A DNA stretch of 64,000 bases, taken from contig NZ_JAIUJR010000007.1 in the NCBI RefSeq assembly GCF_020166335.1, positions 1-64,000 on the forward strand, given 5' to 3'. Every line of letters begins with the position of its first letter. The first letter of the stretch is position 1. The DNA comes from Winogradskyella alexanderae. GTDB lineage: Bacteria > Bacteroidota > Bacteroidia > Flavobacteriales > Flavobacteriaceae. Below are positions 46,205-55,665 of the stretch, in pieces. Under the pieces are notes generated by a model. That model was not told where the DNA came from, did not search any database, and saw only the letters and a program-made list of their open reading frames with translations. Both the position numbers and the translations under genes were made by a program.

Positions 46205-47770
46205 ATGGGTAAAAAGCTATTCGTCTTATTAGTGGTGTTAATGAGCTTATCCCTCATTGGAATTATTTTTGTCCAATCTTATTTTATAAATAATAGTTTA
46301 CAAAATGAAGATAAGAACTTTACGCTAAGTGTAAAGCGGGCATTGAGTTTTGTTTCCAGGGATATAGAAGAAACTGAGTTTCGGAACTTTTTAATAAAGT
46401 TGCAACCTTACTTAAACGAATCTAACAAACCTGATTCTACACTAATAAAAAGATTGATTATTGCGGCCGAAGATGATATTAACGACAAAACTATCGTTCA
46501 TCGCAATACAGTCTTAGAAGAGCGTTTTAAGGTACCTTCTTTGTTCTTTGAAATTGATGCTGACAGCTTTTCGATAAGCAAGCGATCTAACGAGCGAGTT
46601 AAAGAGGTTTACGATAATGCACAACTAGATGGAAATGGTCAAATTGCACCAACAGAGCGCTTAATACAGTACTCCTCAATGTCCGAGTTAGATAGACAAG
46701 TCTATTCAACATCATTTAAGGATTTATTGCAAGATATACCTATCTACAAAAGAGTAACCGCTTTACAAGTTGAATCTTTGCTAAATAGGGAGTTAAAAGA
46801 CGAAGGTGTAAACCTGGATTTTGAATTTGCAATTTATGATGAGGACTTAGCAACGAAAGTTCAAAGTGAAAATTTTGAAAAGGATAATGCTTATGGTGTT
46901 TATATCTTTTTGGATAATAATAAGGAAAGCAGTTATAAGTTGTGGGTAAATTTTCCAGATAGAAAGAAATATTTATTATCTTCTATACTTTCGATGATAG
47001 TGTTATCTGTAATTTTTACAGGTGTTATAATAATTGCCTATTCGAGTGCTATATACCAATTAATAAGACAAAGACAAATATCACAGATTAAGACGGATTT
47101 TATCAATAATATGACGCACGAGTTTAAAACGCCGATTGCAACGATAAATTTAGCTTTAGATTCTATAAAAAATCCTAAGATAATTAACGATCAAGACAAA
47201 GTAAAACGTTATCTTAAGATGATAAGAGATGAAAACAAGCGAATGCATGCCCAAGTAGAAAATGTTTTGCGTATTTCTAAGCTAGAAAAGAATGAGTTAA
47301 ATATAAGTAAGGAGCGATTAAAACTGCATGATCTTGTTGAGGATGCAATTACTCATGTAGAACTAATTGTTGAGAACCGCCAAGGCTACGTGAAAACGCA
47401 TTTTGAAGCTGTTAAGTCATCAGTATTGGCTAATGAATCGCATTTTACAAATGTGATTGTCAATATATTGGATAATGCAATTAAGTATTCTGACGATGCA
47501 CCAAAAATTGATGTTTACACAGAGAATATTGGTAATAATATTATACTTAAAATTGCAGATCAAGGAAATGGAATGTCTAAGCAAGTAGCCAAACGTGTTT
47601 TTGAAAAGTTCTATCGAGAACACACGGGTAATGTGCACAATGTAAAAGGCCATGGATTGGGATTAGCTTATGTAAAGCGAATAGTAGAAGACCATCAAGG
47701 CCACATATCAGTAGAGAGTGAAAAAGGAAAAGGTAGCACCTTTATAATAAGGTTACCGCTAATATCATAA
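46205..47770 (+). CDS. Membrane sensor histidine kinase
   Basis: The 521-residue protein has two membrane helices (about 5-27 and 259-282) flanking an extracytoplasmic sensor domain of about 230 residues with no recognised ligand fold. The HisKA domain has the H-box MTHEFKTPIA with His305. The HATPase domain has the N-box NVIVNILDNAIKYS, DQGNGMS and the G2 loop GHGLGLAYV. It phosphorylates the response regulator encoded 9 bp downstream. The layout resembles RprX of Bacteroides. Confidence 0.94.
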   Translation: MGKKLFVLLVVLMSLSLIGIIFVQSYFINNSLQNEDKNFTLSVKRALSFVSRDIEETEFRNFLIKLQPYLNESNKPDSTLIKRLIIAAEDDINDKTIVHRNTVLEERFKVPSLFFEIDADSFSISKRSNERVKEVYDNAQLDGNGQIAPTERLIQYSSMSELDRQVYSTSFKDLLQDIPIYKRVTALQVESLLNRELKDEGVNLDFEFAIYDEDLATKVQSENFEKDNAYGVYIFLDNNKESSYKLWVNFPDRKKYLLSSILSMIVLSVIFTGVIIIAYSSAIYQLIRQRQISQIKTDFINNMTHEFKTPIATINLALDSIKNPKIINDQDKVKRYLKMIRDENKRMHAQVENVLRISKLEKNELNISKERLKLHDLVEDAITHVELIVENRQGYVKTHFEAVKSSVLANESHFTNVIVNILDNAIKYSDDAPKIDVYTENIGNNIILKIADQGNGMSKQVAKRVFEKFYREHTGNVHNVKGHGLGLAYVKRIVEDHQGHISVESEKGKGSTFIIRLPLIS

Positions 47771-47779
47771 AAACGAATC

Positions 47780-48490
47780 ATGGAAGAACAAAACAAGAAA
47801 ATTCTTTTGGTAGAAGACGACCCAAATTTTGGGACTGTTTTAAAAGATTATTTAATGATGAACGATTACGACGTAGTCCATGCCAAAAATGGAATGGAAG
47901 GTTTTGAGAAGTTCAAAAAAGACGATTACGATCTTTGTATATTAGACGTAATGATGCCATATAAGGACGGTTTTACACTGGCCAAGGAGATAAGAGAAAA
48001 GAACACAGATGTGCCCATTATTTTCCTTACGGCAAAAGCGATGAAAGAAGATGTGCTTAAAGGTTATAAAGTAGGTGCAGATGATTATTTGAACAAACCG
48101 TTTGATAGTGAGGTACTCTTAATGAAAATAAAGGCTATCATGCAACGTAAGGCTACGGATACTGTAGCGGATAGTAAACAGTTTGAATTTAAAATTGGCC
48201 GATTTGATCTTAATTCAAAATTGAGATTTTTGAAATTTGATGGTGGCGAACCAACAAAACTATCACCAAAGGAGAACGAGTTGTTGCGCCTATTAGCATT
48301 GCATGAAAATGACTTAATGCCGAGAGAACTGGCATTAACAAAAATTTGGAGAGATGACAATTATTTTACATCTCGTAGTATGGATGTTTACATTGCAAAA
48401 TTACGCAAGTATCTAAAACCAGACCCTAACGTAGAAATTCTAAATATACACGGTGAAGGATTCAGGCTTGTAATCAACAACAACGATTAA
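47780..48490 (+). CDS. OmpR-family response regulator
   Basis: The 236-residue protein has a receiver domain with phosphoacceptor Asp56 (CILDVMMP), Thr84 and Lys106 (LNKPF), and a winged-helix Trans_reg_C domain with KLSPKENELLRLLA and the recognition region SRSMDVYIAKLRKYL. It is a DNA-binding activator or repressor paired with the kinase upstream, similar in layout to RprY. Targets are unknown. A terminator follows. Confidence 0.95.
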   Translation: MEEQNKKILLVEDDPNFGTVLKDYLMMNDYDVVHAKNGMEGFEKFKKDDYDLCILDVMMPYKDGFTLAKEIREKNTDVPIIFLTAKAMKEDVLKGYKVGADDYLNKPFDSEVLLMKIKAIMQRKATDTVADSKQFEFKIGRFDLNSKLRFLKFDGGEPTKLSPKENELLRLLALHENDLMPRELALTKIWRDDNYFTSRSMDVYIAKLRKYLKPDPNVEILNIHGEGFRLVINNND

Positions 48491-48500
48491 AAAATTAATA

Positions 48501-48528
48501 AACCAGCTTTTTAGCTGGTTTTTTTTAT
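48501..48528. terminator. Bidirectional terminator between the response regulator and miaA
   Basis: AACCAGCT (48501-48508) pairs with AGCTGGTT (48513-48520) around TTTT, followed by a T-run on the plus strand and a T-rich stretch on the minus strand. It overlaps the last codons of miaA, so it can serve both convergent genes. Confidence 0.8.
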
Positions 48529-49428
48529 TTCGTTACTAATAAATTCCGCTATCACATCATAATTGGTTTTGTAGTCAAACCATTTGATGCGCTTGTCTTT
48601 TCTGAACCATGTTAACTGACGCTTGGCAAATCGTCTTGAGTGTTTCTTAATTTCAGAAATGGCAAAGTCCAGACTGATTTCACCATCGAAAAAGTGGAAT
48701 AATTCTTTATATCCTACGGTATTCAAAGCATTTAAATTTTTAAAACCATAAAGAGATTTTGCTTCTTGGATGAGCCCCTTCTCAACCATTAAATCAACGC
48801 GCTTATTTATTCTGTCATACAATGTTTCTCTATCTGAATTTAAACCAATTGAAATGGTTTTAAAAAAGCGTTTTTCTTTCTTTTTGTTTAAATATGAACT
48901 ATATGGCTTAGCGGTTCCTATGCAAATTTCAAGCGCTCTGATGACACGGTGAGGATTTTCAATAGCTATTGTATTATATGCTTCATAATCAAATTCTTTC
49001 AGTTGATTTTGTAAGTTGAGTAGCCCTTCTGATTTTAATCTTTGGTTCAGTGATTCTCGGATTTTGGGGTCAACGTCAGGAAAATAATCCAAACCTGTTG
49101 TAACAGCATTAATATACAAGCCGGAACCTCCAACCATTACGGCAATCTTTTTTTCTCTAAAAATTTTCTTTAAAGCAGACAGAGCATCTTTTTCAAAATC
49201 ACCAACAGTGTAATGATCATTAATCGACCTGTGTTGAATAAAATGATGCTTAACAGCATTTAATTCATCAGAAGATGGTACAGCGGTACCAATGTACATT
49301 TCTTTATAAAACTGCCTAGAATCTGACGAAATGATTTCTGTCTTGAAATAATTAGCTAGAAACACGCTCAGAGACGTTTTGCCAATTGCCGTTGGGCCTA
49401 CAATGGATATAAGAGTAGGATTACTCAC
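48511..49428 (-). CDS. miaA: tRNA dimethylallyltransferase
   Basis: MiaA adds a dimethylallyl group to A37 of tRNAs reading UNN codons. The 305-residue protein has the P-loop GPTAIGKTSLS, the SSDSRQFYKEMYIGTAVPS motif, GGSGLYINAV and TVGYKELFHFFDG. The length is normal. It overlaps the upstream ion-channel gene by 8 bp and ends the seven-gene minus-strand run that begins at 55568. Confidence 0.96.
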   Translation of the reverse strand: MSNPTLISIVGPTAIGKTSLSVFLANYFKTEIISSDSRQFYKEMYIGTAVPSSDELNAVKHHFIQHRSINDHYTVGDFEKDALSALKKIFREKKIAVMVGGSGLYINAVTTGLDYFPDVDPKIRESLNQRLKSEGLLNLQNQLKEFDYEAYNTIAIENPHRVIRALEICIGTAKPYSSYLNKKKEKRFFKTISIGLNSDRETLYDRINKRVDLMVEKGLIQEAKSLYGFKNLNALNTVGYKELFHFFDGEISLDFAISEIKKHSRRFAKRQLTWFRKDKRIKWFDYKTNYDVIAEFISNEIKKTS

Positions 49429-50293
49429 GATTTAATTCACAACCACATTTAAAACAAAACTTGGCATCGTCGTGGTGTTGCTCTGTTAAACAATTAGAAC
49501 AGCATTGCGTGTTTAAATTAACTTTAGACAGGTGTTCCAATTCCTCATCTGAATACTTTCCTCTATCCTTGCCAGAAGCCTTTGTATATTCAGCAGAAAC
49601 AATTCCTGTTGGTACAGCAATTATTCCGTAACCCAATATCATAATAATAGTTGCTATAAATTGTCCCAAAGGTGTCACAGGAGCAATATCACCAAATCCA
49701 ACAGTGGTTAACGTAACGATGCACCAATAAACGCTCTTTGGGATATTGGTAAAACCATTTTCTTCCCCTTCCACCAAATACATGATTGTTCCAAAAATTA
49801 CAGCAGCTATTAAAACGGCAAATAAGAAAACAGCAATTTTTGCTCTACTGGCTTTTATTGCCGTTGCTAACTGATTAGACGCACCAAGATATCTCGCCAG
49901 TTTAAGTATTCTAAAAACCCTTAAGAGTCTCAGAGCACGAAGTGCCACTAGGGCATGTGTGCCAACAAAAATTAAAGATAAGTATTTTGGTATAGTTGCT
50001 AGTAAGTCTATAACACCATAGAAGCTGGTTATATATTTATATGGCTTATTTACAGTTATAATTCTTAGAATGTATTCAATTGTAAACAAAATTGTAATTA
50101 CCCATTCTGCTATATCTAAAAATGCATGAAACTTATCATCAAAGCTCTTAATACTTTCGAGCATCACTAAAACAATACTTGCTAAAATTGCGATAAGTAG
50201 AATTACATCAAATAACTTACCTGCAGGAGTATCTGCTTCATAAATTATTTCATGAAGTTTGGTTCGCCAGGTATGTTTAGTGGTAGGTTCCAT
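49421..50293 (-). CDS. Voltage-gated-like potassium channel with C-terminal zinc ribbon
   Basis: The 290-residue protein has six membrane segments. The S4-like helix carries arginines at 119, 122, 125 and 128, and the pore has the K+ selectivity filter TVGFGD (197-202). After S6 comes a short cytoplasmic tail with a zinc-ribbon pattern: Cys264/265, Cys268, Cys280 and Cys283. The channel part is a Kv-type ion transporter; the metal-binding tail suggests sensing or interaction, which is inference. It is cotranscribed with genes for nuclease and tRNA modification functions. Confidence 0.9.
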   Translation of the reverse strand: MEPTTKHTWRTKLHEIIYEADTPAGKLFDVILLIAILASIVLVMLESIKSFDDKFHAFLDIAEWVITILFTIEYILRIITVNKPYKYITSFYGVIDLLATIPKYLSLIFVGTHALVALRALRLLRVFRILKLARYLGASNQLATAIKASRAKIAVFLFAVLIAAVIFGTIMYLVEGEENGFTNIPKSVYWCIVTLTTVGFGDIAPVTPLGQFIATIIMILGYGIIAVPTGIVSAEYTKASGKDRGKYSDEELEHLSKVNLNTQCCSNCLTEQHHDDAKFCFKCGCELNRE

Positions 50294-50316
50294 GTATCAA
50301 ATCTACAAAAACCAAA

Positions 50317-51684
50317 TTAGTTGTTTAATTCAATCACCTTTAATCGTTTGTTTCGACGAATATAGCTTTGTATAATATGTTGAGTATCCCTATTATTTTG
50401 CATAGGTGTAATAAGTGATGCAAGAATTTCTCTATTGTTTATTTGATAATTTAAATCAAAAAACCCGATTCCTTTAAACGTTCCTTCTTCAATTAATATT
50501 ACGCTCTTTTCATCTATATATCTCCCGCGATCAACAAGGATCATATCCTTATTATCGTAGCTGTTTAATTCTATAACGGCATGTGCACGTTTGTTATAAG
50601 TTTCCACATCTTCTTCATTGACACATGCGCCATAGCAATCCTTTATCCCATGCCTAAAACAGCTAGAATCGGACTTTTCTAACCCAGTAAGCTTTTCACA
50701 TAACTCAAATTTTTCAACCATTCTGTTCATGAACGCAATACCGCTCTGTCTATTTGTGAAAGTGGTAATAGGTTTTTCATTTTTTTTAATCTGAGTTATT
50801 CTAAGATTAATATATCCAAAATCATCGATAAAACTGTAGAGCCCTTGTGAAAACTTACTGCGTTTTAATGCTCTGTTAAGAATAGGTTTATTGGTTTTTA
50901 TCTCTTCGCTTTCTTTTAGTAATGCAACGAGTTCACTTCCTGTTCTTTCGTAGGAGACCGATGCAACCTGAAGCTGTATCTTTCGTGATTTAGAATTCCC
51001 ATTTGTGAAGTGTTGTGTTACTCGCTTTTTAATATTATTACTTTTACCAATGTAAATGATATTTCCTTCTGCGTTATGGATATAATAGACACCTGTTTCA
51101 CTTGGTAACTCTTCAATTATTTCTCTAAGGTTAGGAGCAAGCTTTGACTTTTTTTCTACTTTAATTGTTTCTTTTATTATTCGTTTGCTAGAATCTTTGT
51201 TCAGCAACATCTTAAATAATTTTAAAGTAGCCAAAGCATCTCCGTTTGCTCTGTGTCTTTCGCTCATTGGAATACCCAAAGATCTTACTAATTTCCCTAG
51301 ACTGTAGGATTCCATATCTGGAATCAGCTGTTTTGAAAGTTCTACGGTACATAGGGATTTCCTTTTATATGTAAAACCGAGCCTATGGAATTCTGTTTTT
51401 AAAATCCGATAGTCGAATTCTGAATTGTGAGCAACCAAAATACATTCCTCGGTTATTTCAACGATGCGTTTTGCGACCTCATAAAACTTTGGTGCATTTC
51501 GAAGCATATTTGAATTAATTCCTGTCAGGTTGACTACAAAAGGTTGGATTTCGCGTTCTGGATTTACAAGAGAAATAAATTGGTCTACAATTTCATGACC
51601 ATCATATTTGTAAATGGCAATTTCTGTAATACCTTCTTCATTGTACTTTCCACCAGTGGTTTCTATGTCTAGTATTGCGTAAAT
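50317..51684 (-). CDS. DnaQ-like 3'-5' exonuclease fused to a UvrC/Cho-type GIY-YIG nuclease, ATT start
   Basis: The first ATG in this frame (51507) would give 396 residues lacking the exonuclease motif I. The frame stays open to a TAA at 51693-51695 and encodes YAILDIETTGG directly downstream. The only plausible start is ATT at 51684, giving 455 residues with Asp6/Glu8 (DIETTG), Asp91 (NSEFD), His144/Asp149 (HRANGD), then the GIY-YIG domain (GVYYIH 198-203, YIGK 211-214) and a conserved C-terminal part. This is the architecture of DNA polymerase III epsilon-like/Cho repair nucleases. A frame error near the start is the alternative. Confidence 0.85.
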   Translation of the reverse strand: MYAILDIETTGGKYNEEGITEIAIYKYDGHEIVDQFISLVNPEREIQPFVVNLTGINSNMLRNAPKFYEVAKRIVEITEECILVAHNSEFDYRILKTEFHRLGFTYKRKSLCTVELSKQLIPDMESYSLGKLVRSLGIPMSERHRANGDALATLKLFKMLLNKDSSKRIIKETIKVEKKSKLAPNLREIIEELPSETGVYYIHNAEGNIIYIGKSNNIKKRVTQHFTNGNSKSRKIQLQVASVSYERTGSELVALLKESEEIKTNKPILNRALKRSKFSQGLYSFIDDFGYINLRITQIKKNEKPITTFTNRQSGIAFMNRMVEKFELCEKLTGLEKSDSSCFRHGIKDCYGACVNEEDVETYNKRAHAVIELNSYDNKDMILVDRGRYIDEKSVILIEEGTFKGIGFFDLNYQINNREILASLITPMQNNRDTQHIIQSYIRRNKRLKVIELNN

Positions 51685-51713
51685 CTGAAAAAATTAATGA
51701 GATGAAATTATAC

Positions 51714-52382
51714 TTAACTGTAGTTTCTTGCTCCAAATATACTACTTCCAACCCTAATCATTGTACTACCGCATTGAATTGCGAGTAGGTAGTCGCCACT
51801 CATACCCATTGAAAGTACTTTTAAATGGAAATTATCTTTCTCATTTTTTTTAAGATCATCAAAAACAGATTTTAAGTACTTAAACTCGCTTTCAATTTGC
51901 TGCATATTTTCCGTAAAGGTCGCCATTCCCATAAGACCAACGATGTTGATACTTCTTAAATTGTCTAAATCATTTGAATGGATAATATCATGTGCGAGTT
52001 GCGCATCCATACCAAATTTACTATCCTCTTTAGCTATTTTAATTTGTAACAAGCAGTCAATTACCCTGTCGTTTTTTTCAGCTTGTTTATTTATTTCCCT
52101 CAGAAGTTTTAAGCTGTCCACACCATGTATTAGTTTTACAAACTTAGCCATGTACTTCACTTTGTTTCGTTGTACATGTCCTATCATATGCCACTCAATA
52201 TCTTTAGGCATATCTTCATATTTGTCCACCATTTCTTGAATTTTGTTTTCCCCAAAAATCCTTTGACCTGCGTCATAAGCTTCCATCAGGTCACTAATAG
52301 GTTTTGTTTTGGATACTGCGACCAATGCTACTTCGTTTGGAAGTGTAGATCTTATCTTAAGTAGATTTTGTTTTATGCTCAT
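51714..52382 (-). CDS. YggS/PLPBP family pyridoxal phosphate-binding protein
   Basis: The 222-residue protein binds PLP through the Lys in VALVAVSKTKP near residue 25. It has FGENKIQEM, WHMIGHVQRNK, and the C-terminal LSMGMSGDYLLAIQCGSTMIRVGSSIFG. The family has no catalytic activity known and acts in PLP homeostasis. It is read with the DUF1015 gene (56 bp upstream) and the nuclease gene (29 bp downstream). Confidence 0.95.
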   Translation of the reverse strand: MSIKQNLLKIRSTLPNEVALVAVSKTKPISDLMEAYDAGQRIFGENKIQEMVDKYEDMPKDIEWHMIGHVQRNKVKYMAKFVKLIHGVDSLKLLREINKQAEKNDRVIDCLLQIKIAKEDSKFGMDAQLAHDIIHSNDLDNLRSINIVGLMGMATFTENMQQIESEFKYLKSVFDDLKKNEKDNFHLKVLSMGMSGDYLLAIQCGSTMIRVGSSIFGARNYS

Positions 52383-52438
52383 TTATCTTTTTCATTATTT
52401 ATCAAGATTCTGAAATAACTTCAGAACAACTTGATGTG

Positions 52439-53677
52439 TCAATACTCATAAATGGTTATTCCACTTCTTAATTTAGGCAGAATATATGTGCTTTTTGGTG
52501 GCATGGTGAGTCCTTCATCTGCTATTTCTTTCATTTGTTTTACCGTTGCAGGGCACATACCAAACCCAACTCTAAACTCACCGTTATCTACGCTCGATTT
52601 TATTGTAATCATCTCGTGTCTGCCATGAACATACTCAATCCTACTATCGTTTCTTAAATCTTCAATACCTAATATTGGTTTTAAAATTGTTTGATAGAGT
52701 AGGTGTGCATCAAGTTTATCTAAAGCCGTTTTAAATTTATAGTTGGCCTTACGTAAGTATAGCGAATAAAATTCCCCATCAAGGTACATACTAAAGTGAT
52801 GTGGTTTAGAAGGAGCGTAAGGTACAGCTCCTCGGTTTTCTATCCTAAACATCGCATCGAGCTTAATTAAAAATTCTTCTTTAGATAGACCGTTGAGGTC
52901 TTTAATTAAGCGATTGAATTCTTGTATTACCAGCTCGGATTCTGGAATGAGATACGACATAAAAAAATTGTATGATTCTTGCCCTGTATGATTTGGATTT
53001 TTTGCTTTTTCGTCTTTGTATAACAAATAGGACGAGGCTGATCGGTGATGCCCATCTGCAATATAAATCGTATCTATTTTTTCAAACTCCGCGCGTATTT
53101 TTTCGATATGTTCCTGCTTATCAATTTTCCACAGATAATGGGTGTCCCTGTAGGTCATTGTGAACTCAAATTCAGCGTGATTTTTTTGAGTTTCCTTTAT
53201 AATGGCAGAAATAACATCATTATCTGGATAAGTAAGAAGTACAGGTTCTGCGTTAAAACCCACTGTTTTTAGATAGGTTTTAAATGTCTGTTCACGTTTT
53301 TCAATCGTGTCTTCGTGTTTTTTAATAATATCTTGCTCGTAGTCTTCTGCACTCGTTGCTGCAATTATACCATTAAACTCTTGCTTGTGTCTATTTACAA
53401 TTTTATAAGCGTAGTAAGCAGGCGATTTATCAGTATTAAAAACACCATCTTCTTTAAACTCTAAGTATCTGTTTTTAACAAGTTTATAGCGTTCTGTACC
53501 TGTAATTACTTGATCGTATTTGTAGCCAGGATTTACAATATGAAGAAAGCTATAAGGATTGTAATCCATCCGAGACTCACGTTCGTCTATAGTATAGCTC
53601 TGATAAGGACGGGAGGCTACGAGTCCAACAATAGCTCGAGTGGGCTTTACAGCCTTAAATGGTACTACTTTTGCCAT
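52439..53677 (-). CDS. DUF1015 family protein
   Basis: The 412-residue protein has the DUF1015 hallmarks: VPFKAVKPTRAIV at the start, NPYSFLHIVNP, IYIADGHHRSASSY, and the C-terminal HGRHEMITIKSS and MPPKSTYILPKLRSG. The family is often found near serine or amino-acid metabolism genes and its reaction is not settled. It follows the 3-hydroxyacyl-CoA dehydrogenase gene by 5 bp. Confidence 0.93.
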   Translation of the reverse strand: MAKVVPFKAVKPTRAIVGLVASRPYQSYTIDERESRMDYNPYSFLHIVNPGYKYDQVITGTERYKLVKNRYLEFKEDGVFNTDKSPAYYAYKIVNRHKQEFNGIIAATSAEDYEQDIIKKHEDTIEKREQTFKTYLKTVGFNAEPVLLTYPDNDVISAIIKETQKNHAEFEFTMTYRDTHYLWKIDKQEHIEKIRAEFEKIDTIYIADGHHRSASSYLLYKDEKAKNPNHTGQESYNFFMSYLIPESELVIQEFNRLIKDLNGLSKEEFLIKLDAMFRIENRGAVPYAPSKPHHFSMYLDGEFYSLYLRKANYKFKTALDKLDAHLLYQTILKPILGIEDLRNDSRIEYVHGRHEMITIKSSVDNGEFRVGFGMCPATVKQMKEIADEGLTMPPKSTYILPKLRSGITIYEY

Positions 53678-53682
53678 TTATA

Positions 53683-54570
53683 CTATGCAAATTGATTTGC
53701 AACTTTTTCTGCTTTTCGACTTTCTGAATAATCATAAAACCCTTCTCCAGATTTTACGCCTAATTTACCAGCTCTTACCATATTAACAAGAAGAGGACAT
53801 GGCGCATATTTCGGATTTTTGAATCCTTCGTACATTACATTAAGTATTGAAAGGCAAACATCTAATCCAATAAAGTCTGCTAATTGAAGCGGACCCATAG
53901 GATGAGCCATTCCTAATTTCATCACAGTATCAATTTCTTGGACTCCAGCAACTCCGTTATATAGTGTTTCAATAGACTCGTTGATCATAGGCATTAATAT
54001 GCGGTTTGCAACAAACCCAGGATAATCATTAACTTCAGTAGGTGTTTTACCTAGTGTTTTTGAGAGCTCCATAATAATGTTTGTTACTTCGTCACTCGTA
54101 TTATAGCCTCTTATGATTTCTACCAATTTCATGATTGGTACAGGATTCATAAAATGCATGCCAATTACCATTTCTGGCCGGCTGGTAACTGATGCTATTT
54201 GAGTAATGGAAATTGATGAAGTATTTGTAGCAAGTATTGTATCCTCAGGGCAAGCTTCATCTAATTGCTTAAATATTTTAAGTTTTAAATCCACATTTTC
54301 CGTTGCCGCTTCAACTACTAAACTGGCATACTCAACGCCTGAAGTAATATCAGTATAGGTAGTAATATTACCGAGTGTTTCCGTTTTCTCAGCTTCTGTA
54401 ATTTTTTCTTTTGCAACCATTCTGTCCAAATTGCGTGAAATGGTTTCAATGCCTCTTTTTAACGAAGCTTCATTAATATCTACAAGTTGAACTTTAAATC
54501 CTGATTGTGCAAAGGTGTGGGCTATTCCATTACCCATTGTTCCTGCACCAATAACTGCTACATTCTTCAT
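53683..54570 (-). CDS. 3-hydroxybutyryl-CoA dehydrogenase
   Basis: This enzyme interconverts 3-hydroxyacyl-CoA and 3-ketoacyl-CoA with NAD(H). The 295-residue protein has the Rossmann motif GAGTMGNGIAHTFAQSG, the TNTSSISITQIA segment, the catalytic HFMNPVPIMKLVEI and the C-terminal GYPGFVANR-like region (DYPGFVANRILMPMINE). The start and length are normal. It lies between the oxidoreductase and DUF1015 genes in one run. Confidence 0.93.
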   Translation of the reverse strand: MKNVAVIGAGTMGNGIAHTFAQSGFKVQLVDINEASLKRGIETISRNLDRMVAKEKITEAEKTETLGNITTYTDITSGVEYASLVVEAATENVDLKLKIFKQLDEACPEDTILATNTSSISITQIASVTSRPEMVIGMHFMNPVPIMKLVEIIRGYNTSDEVTNIIMELSKTLGKTPTEVNDYPGFVANRILMPMINESIETLYNGVAGVQEIDTVMKLGMAHPMGPLQLADFIGLDVCLSILNVMYEGFKNPKYAPCPLLVNMVRAGKLGVKSGEGFYDYSESRKAEKVANQFA

Positions 54571-54608
54571 TATAATTAATTGTATTTTAATATTATAAAA
54601 TTATCAGT

Positions 54609-55568
54609 CTAAAACTGATTGATTATCATAGTCGCTACGCGCAATGCCTCTGTACCATCGTGCAACGTAACAATTGGTTTAGTGTTGTTATTTATAGCAT
54701 CAGCAAAAGTTTCAAGCTCATCTAAAATTGCATTGTTGTTTTCGATGTTTGGATTATCAAAATAGATTTGCTTTTTGACCCCTTCAGCATTTTGAAGAAT
54801 CATATCAAAATCTCCAGGATTTTCAGGAGCATCCTTCATTTTAACAACTTCACATTTCTTTTCTAGAAAATCCACTGATATGTAGGCATCTTTTTGAAAG
54901 AAACGTGACTTACGCATATTTTTTAAAGAAATACGGCTCGCTGTAAGATTTGCAACACAACCATTTTTAAATTCAATACGTGCATTGGCTATGTCTGGCG
55001 TTTCGCTTACAACAGAAACACCACTAGCTGATATATGTTTAACAGGCGACTTTACCACACTTAGAATAATATCAATATCATGTATCATTAAATCTAACAC
55101 CACGGGAACATCAGTGCCGCGTGGATTAAATTCTGCCAGCCGATGTGTTTCAATAAACATCGGATTTTCAATTTGGTCTCTTACCGCAATGAATGCAGGA
55201 TTAAAACGCTCTACATGGCCAACTTGACCCTTAACTCCATGCTCTGCTACCAAAGTTCTAATGGCTTCGGCTTCTTCAACGGTTTTGGTAATTGGTTTTT
55301 CAATGAAAATATGTTTACCCTTTTTTATCGCTTCCTTGGCGCAATCATAATGAGAAAGTGTTGGTGTAACGATGTCAATAACATCAACTGCATCTATCAA
55401 AGCGTCAATGGTGTTAAAATATTTATAGCCAAATTCCTCTACGACCAGCTTTGCATTTTCGGGATCAGCATCATAGAATCCTACAAGCTCATATTTTTGG
55501 GATTGATTAAGGAGTCTCAGATGAATTTTACCAAGGTGACCAGCACCCAAAACACCAGCTTTTAGCAT
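54609..55568 (-). CDS. Gfo/Idh/MocA family NAD(P)-dependent oxidoreductase
   Basis: From the ATG at 55568 the protein has 319 residues. It has the Rossmann start AGVLGAGHLGKIHL, the EKPITKTVEEAE motif with its Lys, and the GHVERFNPAF substrate-domain motif, with the catalytic His region MIHDIDIIL. Substrate unknown; GHVERFNPA-type members often act on UDP-sugars or similar. The frame is open to a TTG at 55586 that lies inside the promoter, so the shorter form is preferred. It heads the seven-gene run down to miaA. Confidence 0.88.
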   Translation of the reverse strand: MLKAGVLGAGHLGKIHLRLLNQSQKYELVGFYDADPENAKLVVEEFGYKYFNTIDALIDAVDVIDIVTPTLSHYDCAKEAIKKGKHIFIEKPITKTVEEAEAIRTLVAEHGVKGQVGHVERFNPAFIAVRDQIENPMFIETHRLAEFNPRGTDVPVVLDLMIHDIDIILSVVKSPVKHISASGVSVVSETPDIANARIEFKNGCVANLTASRISLKNMRKSRFFQKDAYISVDFLEKKCEVVKMKDAPENPGDFDMILQNAEGVKKQIYFDNPNIENNNAILDELETFADAINNNTKPIVTLHDGTEALRVATMIINQF

Positions 55569-55583
55569 ATCTTTAGTTTTTAA

Positions 55584-55591
55584 CAAAAATA
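55584..55591 (-). promoter_or_regulatory. Bacteroidota -7 promoter element of the Gfo/Idh/MocA gene run
   Basis: On the minus strand this reads TATTTTTG, 15 nt before the ATG at 55568. Its last three bases are an in-frame TTG that would give a false upstream start. Confidence 0.6.
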
Positions 55592-55599
55592 ATTGATTT

Positions 55600-55665
55600 C
55601 ACTGATAAATTTAAAAAAGAAAGCCTAAAATGCTGAGATAATAGCAACAAAATAAACTTAGGCTT
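55600..55665 (-). other. Terminator-like stem-loop of a possible small minus-strand RNA
   Basis: AAGCCTAA (55621-55628) pairs with TTAGGCTT (55658-55665), enclosing a second stem TGCT/AGCA (55631-55634 with 55643-55646). On the minus strand the stem is followed by TCTTTTTTAAATTT. It lies between divergent genes, so no protein-coding transcript from either side would end here; a short RNA starting near 55700 is one explanation. Confidence 0.35.
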
